Source: Taeniopygia guttata (Eukaryota; Chordata; Aves; Passeriformes; Estrildidae). Taken from it: a stretch of DNA of 64,000 nt. A program made the position numbers and the translations under genes. Each line of letters starts with the position of its first letter. Positions within the stretch are counted from its first letter, which is position 1. The DNA lies in contig NC_133027.1 of the NCBI RefSeq assembly GCF_048771995.1, positions 57,163,501 through 57,227,500 of the forward strand, written 5' to 3'. Of this stretch, positions 38,001 to 50,000 are shown piece after piece. The notes below the pieces were generated by a model, which searched no databases, was not told the origin of the DNA, and saw only the letters and a program-made list of their open reading frames with translations.

Positions 38001-41000
38001 AGAAAATCTGGGATGTCTCCGTTCCCCCCAGAGTCTCTCTCTCCCAAGAGAGAAAAGAGACAGCAGTGGTTTTGCCAGCAGTTTACCGCGGGGAAGGAGA
38101 AGAGCCGGGGGGGGGGCCGCAAGGTGCCCAGCCGGGCTATAGGAGCTGGAGCCTGGGCAGCGAGCCATCTCTGGGAGTCGGGACTTTTAACCCTTCCTGA
38201 GAAATGAAAGCTTTGTGAAATTTTTCTCCTCCTTGGTTTGAAAAGAGAGGACGAGAGACAGCCTGGGACCTGGGATGTTGGAAGGAGAAATTCTAGGTGG
38301 GAGGAGATGATGGAGTGGCTGTTTGGCTGGACTTTTTCTTGGTAGCCACAGATTGAACTGATCTTCTCCTCCAAGAGAGACTGTATTTTAGGAGGATGCT
38401 GGTGAGCCCAAGAGACCTGCTTCAGCTGGGAAAAGACAGAAGTAGAGCGAACAGAGAAAAGTTAAGGAAGTTTGTGGTGGTGCCCCCTGTCTTCAGAGAG
38501 GAAGAAGAGAAGAAGATTTCTGTTCGTGGATCCTCGGCCCCAGGGGAAAATGGGGGGGACTGTTGGTCCCAAAAAGGAAAAACTGAACTGTTGTCTTTTC
38601 CCCTCTTGGCAGAGCATCCTTGAAAAGAAAAATCCTAAAAGCAGTCTGTCCATCCATGCATTGGTGGTGAGAGCACTGTGCATGGAAAGGAGAGGGTCAC
38701 CACTGGCAAACTTTTTTCTCCGGGCGGTGCCATGTGGTGACATAGAAGCACAGGATGTGGCAGCTGTGTTTCTTGGGGGGTCTGTGGCACAAGAGAGACT
38801 CCTCTCTCCCTGCAGATGGACTGGGTGTTGATTATCTGGAGGGTGGAAACCTGCTTGGGGTCCAGATTGTGTCTCACTGTGGTTTGTGGGAGCTACAATT
38901 CAATGGGACTGCAACAGCGCCGTGGAAAATCAGGGTTTGCAGTAAGCTCTAAACCCCTCCTCCAAGACCTGGTTATGCACTTAATATGTTGACTGTAAGC
39001 ATGTTAAAAATATCTTTTGATGTTTATATCTACATGGATAGGCAAATGTATTTCTTTGTGCCAAACCCTGAAACCCAGGAAACACTTCTGCAGCTGCAGA
39101 CATTAATTTGTCTTTGGTGTGTTGTGGCCACAGCAATCAGTGTGTAAAGAAGGCTCTAAGTGCTTGGGTCTGAGGAATCCCTGCAAGCTCTGAGTTGTCA
39201 CCAGAAAGAGGAGTTTGTCTCCAAAAAAATAGCTCTAGAGTTATTCCTTGGCTTTGAAGAGCCACACAAGGCTGGCAGCTGATCCAGGACATGAAGTAAT
39301 AGAACATCCTTATCCCAGGTTGGCAGAGACATATGTACCTTTGGACTTTATACAGCTAGATTTTGGAGTTTTGAGGATGATTCATGTCATGAAATTGCCC
39401 CTCACTCTCATTTGTAGGTGTTTTTGTGGATTTTCATCTGCATGCTCAGCATGAAATGCCATGAAGCCAGCAGAGCTGATGTGATTTGCTCCAGCAGATT
39501 ATCCCAAAGTTCATTGGCCAACTGCCTAAATGCTTTTGCAGTTACACAGAAATGTGTTTAAAGGACTCACAGATGAAGAGCTCTTGTACAAGGCACCAAG
39601 GCCATACATGCAGTCCAAATGCATACATTTGACATCCCTCCCTCATTAAAGGTGTTCCTCATTCCACACCAAAAACTCCCTGAGAAGTTAATAGATTCCT
39701 TTGAACTTAACTCTCACAGTATGTGCAAAGAGATACTGCCCTGTTTTTGTTCACTTGCCTTTAATTTGCAAGAACAAATTCAGACTGGGAAAACAGACAC
39801 TCTGTTTGGTCCAGAATCAGTCTGCATTACTTGCTTCTCAGCCTAGGATTTCTTGGAGCCACTCTGACATCTTTTTGATAAAGAGCATTGCCTCTAGACC
39901 CCACTGCATCCCTGCATATCTGTGTGTGGTGCTACTATATTTCTTTCAGCTACTTACTGATAAGATCATCTGACACAGGGGGGTATGCAGGAAATATAGG
40001 GAGAAGTTGTCCCTAGTTAGTATTTTATCATAAATGGTGCAAAAGCAGATGGTAAAGGCAGAAAAGCAGATCTTTGGTAATGGGTGCAATCTGACATCTG
40101 AATTTCGTTCATTAAGTCTATAAGGAGAGCGGCAGAGCTCTGGGCACCCATACTGTTTCAGAGAGGCTATAGCTGCCCTACAGTTGCTAACCAAGAGAAG
40201 TCTCTTGCACAGGCTCTATCCAAACATAAGAATCCTATACTTAATAGCCTTATTTTGGAAAATAAGTCTGATATCCCAGGAGCATTGCTTTCCTTTTTGT
40301 CATAAAGAGGTGTCAGTATCCTGAAGGAACTGACACCTCTTTATGACAAATGACCTCTAGCTTTTGCACCCTCAAATGGTTTGAACAGAGCAATTGACAA
40401 ATGAGATGCCCTGGAATTACTTCAGTTAATTCTGTGCCATTTAGTAAGTGATCATGCATAGTCATAGCCCTGACTTGATTACTTCTGTGTGTCCTTTGTG
40501 TTAAATTAATTTCCAAGGTCACATTGAGTGATCACATTTTAGCTTGGGTAATGAATCTGTGATCTACTTCCACACCACACTCATCTCATGAACCTGCAGT
40601 CACTGACCCCTGTGAAAGGCACAGCAGTGCTTCTGCCAGGCTCAGACTTCTCCTGTCCCTCCCCTGTCCACATACAGCAGGTTCCAAAGCTTCTCTTCAT
40701 AAACAAATGCTGCAAACAAGGAGCCCTTCTCACACTCCTCACCCTTCACATGGCAGCCAAGAGTAGTTCCTTTAGGGCTCTGCAGGCATCATTCCCTCAT
40801 GAAAATGGCTGATCTTTGTTTGTCCTTTCTGACACACAAAGAGTAACCCAAGACATGGGTGTCAAAGCAAGCCCCCTTAGCTAATGACTGAATGCCTTGA
40901 AACGCCTCTGTGAACACCCCAGGAGAAATGGCATGTGCTGTTCTGTGGTGTGATGCAACACTGATTTGTTGCATCTAAAAAACATCCTCATAATTGTGTG

Positions 41001-44000
41001 AAATTGAGTGTGAACAAGCACTTGAACTGTAGTCATCAAACATAATTAAACTGAAACACAGCAGCAGAAATACTCCTTTTATCTTGTGTAAGGGTTGATG
41101 ATATAAATACAGAGCGCCCCAGAATCAAAAAATTGACTAAGCAGATGTTTGCTAGTCTATGAATTCTTTTGTAATGCAAAAATGGCTTTTATCTCTCACT
41201 GTCTATTTTTCAGGGCTTATCACTCTGCTGCCCGTGTGTTTTGATAAAAGGCAATAAATATATTTAGCATATGCTTAGTTCATTAAAAAAAATCAATCTA
41301 CTTTATGTAATTTGGCAACAAAAGAGAAATAATGTATAAATGTCTGCTACACTAATCTGAATTGTAACTATCTCTTTGACCAGAATAAAAAGAAAATGTG
41401 AAAAAAAAAAAGTACAAAGGCGTTAAAAAGAAGATTATAGAGCTCAGATTGTGTGATCTGTCCTGTGAAGTGTGTGTCATCTCTTAATGGTCCTACATAA
41501 AGTCTCCTTTATCCCCACAGAACATAGTGCAGCATAGATTCAAAATAAAGTGGGTGAATTTATTCCAGAAATGGCCTTCTGGTGAGGAAAGAAAAGAGCA
41601 AGATCTTCTCTGCTCTTTGTCCAAAAGATGTCGATATGATCTACAAAGAGAGGCATCCTCAACACCACCTTCACCTTAGCCAACCATTGCATGGAGCATG
41701 AGAGTTTCCCACTGAAAATACAGTGGTTCAGGTGTTACAGTGCTCTTGTCCCAGGTGCCCCAGGCACAGCCTGGACACAGCAGCCAGCAAGTGCAGCCTC
41801 GATGCCTCCTTCCCACTGACGAGTAGACAATGGAGAACAGTCTGGTCCAGACCACAGGCCAGAGTTACAGATGCATAACATAAACATGTTAAAACTATTT
41901 ACTTTACAGAAGCAGAGGGGCTCATTTTTTTCCTTTACACTAAGAAAGGTTCACTGAGGGTAAGATAGCTAGGTTTTGAAAACACATTCAGGGATTAGGG
42001 CTCCAAACAGGAGATGATGTAGGCTGTATATGAGACACAATTTATAACCTTGCATCCCAATACAGACTATTCAAGCATGATAGATCCTTTCTAGATTTCA
42101 ACAACCTCTTGGTTCTCCAACCCTTGCATTTTCTATACTTTTTAACTGAAATTTTAACTGAACAGTGCACTTTAAAAGGCAGGAAAATGTCTTGAAAGGA
42201 CTTAGCTGCAATTTCAAATGCCTGTAACTCTGCTAGACCTGGCCTTCACTTGCTAGGCAAATGCATCTGTCAGTATAAATCACCTCACAATGGCTTTATA
42301 CATGATTTCTCCATGATGGAGCTGAGAAGGTGCCTGTTCTTTCATTTTCTGTTTGAAAGCATTTGAGCTCTCAAGTCAGGAAAGAGGTCAAAAAAGCACT
42401 GGCCTCAGAGACTTCTCAGATCAGCCTGGAAAACACATCAGTTTTTGTAGCCTTCAAGAAAACAGACATTGTTCTCATTAACTGTACATTAGGCCAACTC
42501 AAATGACGAAGAACCCATTTACAGCCAGGTCACCAGGAAAGCAGATTTCAGCAGGAGGCCAAGACTGAACATGTGACCCCACTCTAAGGGTCATTAAATA
42601 TATGTTTGAAACGCCCAAATAGAAGTTCAAGTAACATTTTCTTTTCAGGGTTTCACCCCTGTTTTTGAACCTATGTCACAGAAAGCAGAATCCAGCCCCA
42701 AGACAATCTTCAAGGGAAGGAATAATGCTGTAATAACACCGTCAAGCTTGCAACCCTGGCAATGAATGCTTATCTCACACTGCTCTCCCTGTGAGCAATG
42801 TTTAAAATAAATAAATACTGCAGGGGAGTTGTTGTTAGTGCAATTGTTGGGTTGTATCCTTGTGGCAAGCTTTTTATCATAATAGTACAGGAGAGTACAG
42901 TTTGTTTGCAATGCAAGTTTGAGCCAGAGTGCAAAAGCACATAGAGTCTGTTAATAAATAATGGACTTGGCATGTGGGTTTTGCAGAGTGACTTAAAAAG
43001 TCAACCCCTTCAAAGTACAACATTATGCAAGTGCTATTGAAACCAAACAAAATGGAGAAATTTAATTTCTAGTCCCTTGGAATGACAGACATGTTCTCCT
43101 TGGGAGAGAGTGAGACCTGTGCAAGTGTGATGGCAGATGCAGCAGTACAGTGTCAGCTGTACAGTGTCACACCTTTGTGTCCTCCTACTTGTGTTGTTGT
43201 TGAATTTTACTTTGCCCAAGCAGTGGCAACGGTACTACAGCTTGCTCATGAATTATGGTACCTTGAATGTGTTTTCTACATCTGAAGACTATTACACAGT
43301 CAGAGGGACAGACCCTTGGAGGGACTCAGGCAGGTTGATATTTTGTGGATTTGACAATGTCATACCATACAGAGGTCCAGAGCTTATCATCATCTTGGGT
43401 TTAGGAGCTAGCAACAGCAAATGCCTACATCCTAACCTTCCCAGTGTAATGACACAATAGACTAGAAAGAGGAAAGATAGCTGGAGGATCCATAATTTTG
43501 ATGTACAAAGCTAACAGCAGCTCTTAACTGAAGAGGGACCAGTTAATTGCACTGAACAGAAGAGAGATCAGGTCATTGACCTTAAGGGGCGGAACTCTTC
43601 CTAAAAAGTATGTGCCAGGCCTACCAGGATGGTGTATGACAATACCAGTGCATATTGGCAGACAATGCTGCTTTGCCCAGCTTAGGAACTGCCTAATGCC
43701 AAGCCAGGCATGTTATCCCAGCACTTTATAATGTAAGTTACAAACAGTTAGAAAAATTAAACACTTACTTGGTCCAAGACCTATGGAAAATGCAGCAACA
43801 TAGACAAGCAGGCTGGCCAGTGAGAGCCATTTCAGGACAACAGGAACCTCCCCACTTTCCAAGTGAGACCCTGTTGTGCTTTTGCCTCCTGCCAGGGCAG
43901 TCCTGTTCAGTTCTCCTGTCCTGGCAACATCTGGACTTTGTACATCAAATGACAATCTTTCTGCTGAAGCCATGCTAGCAAAGAGGTCCTTGAGACTCCC

Positions 44001-47000
44001 ATTGGTGACAGTAAAGTTTCCTGGTCTCTGGAGAGAGAAATCCTCTGGAGACTGGCTTCTGCAGACTTTGGTGAAATTCACATGTATGTTACAGTTCACT
44101 AAGCCCATAGTGACCAACGATATTGCCATAACAGAAGAGCCAATACACAGAAAAGTTTTACTTCCAACTTGATCCACAAAAAATGTAGCTGGGACTGTGC
44201 TGACCACTTTAACCACTCCAACTCCAGTGGAAGCCAAGCTGGCAGCTTCATTGCTCTGGAACCCAACTGACTTCAAAACAGTTGATGCATAAAATAAAAT
44301 GTTGGGCTGCCCAGTTGTTTGCACAAAAAACACTAGAGTGAGTCCTACCAGCATTCGGGCCCTCATGTTGTTTTTTGAACGAAACAGGTCCAAGAAACTA
44401 TACTGATGTTCATCTTTCAGGGAAGACTTAATCACAGTAAGCTCTTTAGTAGCATCTGATGTTTCCCGTAGCCTCTCCAGTACTTTTCTTGCCGCTTCAT
44501 CGTTATTTTTCATCACAAGGAACCGAGGGCTTGGAGGAAGGAAATACATGGCAATAGCCTGCAGAGTACCTAATGGAATCACGAGGCCAAACATGTACTT
44601 CCAGCCATGAGATATGCTGGCAAATGCATAATTTGAAATATAGGCAAAGAGAATGCCTATCACAATCATGAGTTCATTTAATGACACAAGGAGGCCTCTT
44701 CTGTGCTGTGGGGCGATCTCAGCGATATACACACATGTTGCAATTGATGATAATGATACGGAAATACCTATGGCAATCCGGCCCACAATGAGTATCTCGT
44801 ATGATTCATAAGGCAGCAAAATCAGGCTCCCCAGCACAAGTAAAGAAGATGCAATAATAATAGCAAGTCTCCTTCCAAATCTGTCTATAAGAAATCCACC
44901 AGTAAGGGATGCAAATAAGGCCCCAAAAAGCAGGGAACTTACAATGACTTCCTGCTCTTTGCAAGAGAGTTTTAAAATGCTGCTCATCTGAAGAAGAGCT
45001 CCAGAGATAAGGCCCAACTCATAGCCCATCAGAAGTCCACTTATGGCAGCAATGGCAGAAGATAGAAAGGTGAATGTTCCACAACCTGAAATAAGAGGAT
45101 AAAACAAAAAACTTGAAAGAGTGATTTCTGCAAAATTCTGACAATTAATAATAAGTTTATTTGATCTTCCAGTTTAAAAAAAATCTCTCTGTAGCTTTTA
45201 GGCAAAGCAGTTAGGTACAATACACATCCAGGAGCAGTGGTGACATAAAAGCTATTTACAGAAAAAGCTATTTCTGAAAAAAAAAAAGTAATGAATATAA
45301 AATCTTTAGTTTTAATGCTTTTTTATCCCTTATCTTTCTGATCACAAGTCAATAAGGTTTTGATCACATCCTAAATAATTAAACCTTCTGCTTCAGAATA
45401 TTATTGCAAAAAGAAATGGTGAGAAAGCAGTTTTTGCCTTGAGCTCTTTCAGTGTTTTCCCTAAACTGAAAAAGTCTTGTCCACCAAACTAGAGTATCAT
45501 GAGCAAGGAAAGTATTCTTAGCCAAACTGCTTCAACCTTGACTCAAATAAGTAACAAGTTTTCCCACACCACTTATTATTTCCTTTGTTTCATCTGAGGG
45601 TGACACGAAGGCTGCTGGTACCATTGTTTCTATTTTGCCAGATTGGAGACTTATTCAGTGAGCTGATGCAGATATCTGGGATATTCTAGAGAAACTGATC
45701 TTTGAAGCAAACTCATGAACTTTCTGGGCTTTACTCACATCTAAACTCAGATTCTTTGGAATATCTTGATCAAATATTTTGCATTGCTTTTGACAGCCAT
45801 AATGTCAGGAACAAGAAACAGATGATGAAAACAATGCAGATTATACGCCTTTGAACATCCACTTTAAAACAAACATATTTTATACAATTGTGATTCATTG
45901 TTTATTGTTACAAGATAGATTTGACTGATCATATTCTACTAACTGTGAAGCCTTTTGCACCCTAAACCTTGAGGAATATATCTATTTGTTATTGTTGGTC
46001 TCATTCTTTCTCCCAGCATGATTTTTCTCGCATCACGATACTGGCTGCCACACAGCTAGGAAAAGAGTAAATTGACTTCTGATTTCACAGTTAGTTAGAG
46101 AGATGGGACATGTTGGAGGAGAGATGGCTTTTGCAACATAACATAGTCTGTGTTTAGTTAATTCTCCTGGAATGAGTGGTATATGGTCTAATTGGAAATG
46201 ATACACAGAGTTTGTTTATTTTTAGCTCATTTTTCTAAGGCATTAAGGCTCTTTGATCATGCTGACTGCTCAGAGTTCCTTGCCAATAATTTTTGAGCAC
46301 ATTGGTGAGGATCAGTCCCATTTGACAGAGGATATTACATTTCCAAAGCAAATCTTGAATAGAGAGAAGGAGAGCAGCCCTAGCAGTACATCTGCACTGC
46401 TAAAGTAAATAATGGCAGAGCCCAGGCCCAGACCTTGGCATGTGGCCACATACCCTACTAAATTGCTGGCAGGATCCCTGGCACATTTGCAGCCCAAGCC
46501 ACCCTGTGTTCTCCTAACAACTCCCAGAATCAAACAGTTCCACCATCCCACCCTGCAGCCACTCCATAGGCAGACAGGTTATTATGGAGGGTAGTGCAGT
46601 ACAGCTGTGAATATAAGCCATGCCTCGGGGCTCAGGGGAGATGTGTAAGCCCATTAAGTCTATTAAGATAAGTATCACCTATTAGCTCTCCTAACTTTAA
46701 GCCAAACAGCAGCAGCCCTGAGATACTGCATGCACCAAATGCACCTCAACTCAGCTGCTGAGCTGGTGTGGCTGGCAAACCAGAGATAGATAAGAGATAG
46801 GGGAGAAGCACATGGTTTTGTCTTGATGGGTTATAAGGATACAGGGGGAATGGGATTATTGTGAAAAGTCTTTCAGAAGGTGGGGGCAGGTGGTAGATTT
46901 ATTGGGAATGGAGATGGGACATCTTGAAGAAAATAACATAAACAAATATGCAAAATGCTCCAGTGATGGAACAATCTTTTCTGTATTGTTGTTGTCCATA

Positions 47001-50000
47001 TCTGTTAATATTTCTAAAGCCTTTTCCTCCTTTATATATGCAGTATCTGAGACCATTTCACTTATTTTAAATAGAAGCCTGGGTTAGGTCCTGTTGTACT
47101 TCATTCACCCACTGAGCAGTACTTCAGTGGAAGTACTGCTGACTACAGCTAAGCTGCTTTGTGCTGCATCCTGCAATGCACACATGCAATATTTGTTTTA
47201 TCATTGAAAAACATAATTTCTCCTTGCCATTTATACTTTTGAGTTGCCCGCTTGCTGTATATTATTCTATCCGGAGACTATACCCTTCCAATGAATCCTG
47301 GCTGGAAATCTGGGCTGATAACAACACAGTGTTGTGCTGATGGAATGAGCATTATCAAAAATTAAACTGCTAATTTGATTGCAGTGCTCTGCCCAAACTA
47401 TTGTTCAGTCCTGATGTTTGTGCTTTCTTGAGTATCTCTGTATTTTGTACCATTGAGCCACATATATTTAACATAGGATTTTACCTCAATTATATATTAT
47501 GGACTGAGAACATTGTGTTCATCCAGTCTGACACTCACAAACAGCAAAACATGATCCTTTAGAGACACTTCAATTACGTTTGGTCTGACATTTGACCAGT
47601 GTTTGCTCAAACATTCAGCTTTGATTTTAAAATGGCTAGTGATCAAAACCCAATGGCTTTAAGTCATAGGTCATCCCAATGGTTACTTGCTTTCACTGAA
47701 AATTATCTGTAAATTATTTCTCGACTTAATTTCTGCAACTTCAGCTTCCAGCCATCAGATTCCATTCTCCATTTCCCCACCCTTAACTGTGTTCACTAAG
47801 TACAAACTTATAGCCTGTCATTGGGTCATCTCACAAAAAGACATCTTTTTTAGCTACTTACCCTGTGAGGCTTTACAAGTTTACCAATGCCTGAAGTATT
47901 CAAACCTCTGTTCTCTGAACTTTTTCAGACCTTCAACTTCTTCAGTAAATTGTGATCTGGACCTGATTCCTGCAGTGATTACACAGTGCCAAAGAGAAAC
48001 TTGACATTATTTTTCTAGTCCTGGTGGACACTTCCCTCTCTATTTGTCCAAGGATTCTCAGAAACAAATATAGAAACTTTTCTTCTGGTTATCCTTCAGG
48101 AAAACTTACTTTTTCTCTGACTGGATTCTTTCCAAGGCACTGCCTTGCCTTCAAATATGGCCTGCCTCATTGCATCCTATTGAGGAATGCAAACCACCTT
48201 ATGTTTGTCTGTATTAAAATATATAGGATGGGTTCAACTTACTTGTGAGATATCTACATCATCTCTAGATTTCTCTTGTAACCACTCAAGAAAAATAGGC
48301 ACTTCTAGATGTCTGAATTAAGTCTGTTGCCTACTTCCCTCCATCACCTATAAAAGGAAACTGCGGCTTGCCCAGATGCAGATGTCTAAAGTTAGCAGAG
48401 AGGAAACCCAGACAGTTTCACTTGGAGTCAGCAGGCCAAGGCATCCAAATTCTGTTCAGGCAGTGACATATCACATTTTTTGATCACCCATTACCTTTAT
48501 CACTCTGTTATTATTTTCTTCCAAAAAACCAAGAACAGTAAGTAACAGTAACAGAGGGGCAAAAACTGAGTTTAAGGCTGTCCAGAAGAAACACAGCAGT
48601 AGGGTACAACACTATACCCTATTGATACTTTGAAGTCTGTGTCCTACATAGTTCTTAATTATTAAACTGTTGGAGTGTCATTTTTGTATGGTTTCAGTTT
48701 CTGAAGGAGAGTGTCAAGTCAAATATCTTTAGATAGAGTTCACCACCAGCACTGTTCTTTGCAATCCAGACTGTGTTCACATCAGCCTGTGGTCCTTAGA
48801 TAGAGAAATTGAGATGGTTACTTATTTTCACTCTGAGAGTCTGTACAAGCTGGATGTAGAGCTTGGACACCTGGGAATGGATTGGGAAGCATTTAAGCCC
48901 ATATATTTCTTGCTTCTCCAAGTAGAGCAACTTGATCAATATCTTCATGTTTATTTTGTTTGTTTTTACTGGGTCAGTTGTATCCTTCTTCATGTGTCCA
49001 GTGACACATACCCACAGTTGTACAGAAATAGTGGAGGGCTGTAACTAGAGCACCCCCGAATTAAAAGCAGACCTTGACATGATGCAGAGTGAGACACATT
49101 GTCCTTCTGCATTAGCAGCAACAAAGCCACCAGTTAACTTGCTGTCTCTTGTCCCTCACAGGCACTATTCTACTGAAAAACATTATTATATCACCATGAG
49201 GTTTTGTTTTAACTCATGTACCCGAAACCTGCCTGCTCACAACTGCCTGCTGAGTTAAACCTTGAAATCTCTGCTCAGTTTCCCTTCATGACCTTCCTCT
49301 AGGCAAAATTCCCTCTGACTTCAGCATATGTTTTGCTTTAACATTTCCAGATAAAGAATGTTGCAGTAGTTGTACTCACAATCCTTTTAAGTGTCACTTC
49401 TAATGATGCTGCTGGCAGTTCTTAGGCATTCCTTTTTTTACAAAAAGTTTCTTTATATTTATATATATACACATATATTTCTCTTATTTTTATGAGATGC
49501 CAACAGAACATATGGCAGTGTACAGCCCAGAGGAATAAAATATTTTAATGATAGCTACCAAAGATTTTTCTCCTTCTGTCTGCCACCAACACCATGGCTA
49601 ATGAGTGTGGGGCCGGTATGTGACAAGTGATTGGAAAGTCTATTCTCTAGTTTCCCATGTAAACAAAGTGGTTTCCCACAACTGCTGTTCAAGTCAAAAG
49701 CAGCCCTACTTGGCAAACAAACCTATCTTTAAGAACATTTGTTGGAATTGTTTCTGCTTCGTTCCTGAAAAGGAGACCAACTGCAGTTGTAGCACAGCAG
49801 CACAGTGTACTGACGATGAGGCTGATGGGGCCAAGTACAAAGGCTGTGCCCCTTTACTTATTTTCAAGCACTTATTTGGGAAAACACATTCATTCCAAAG
49901 GCACAGTATTTGGTGTGTGCATGTATTTTATAGGCATTATGGATAAATGATCAGTGCCAGAGAAGATCTGCAAGCAGGCTGTTTTGGGAACTACCACTCC

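Noticed and set aside
37865..38831. Cluster of ORFs on both strands as a retroviral gene
   Set aside because: Lies in an LTR-derived GC-rich segment and shows no gag, pol or env motif.
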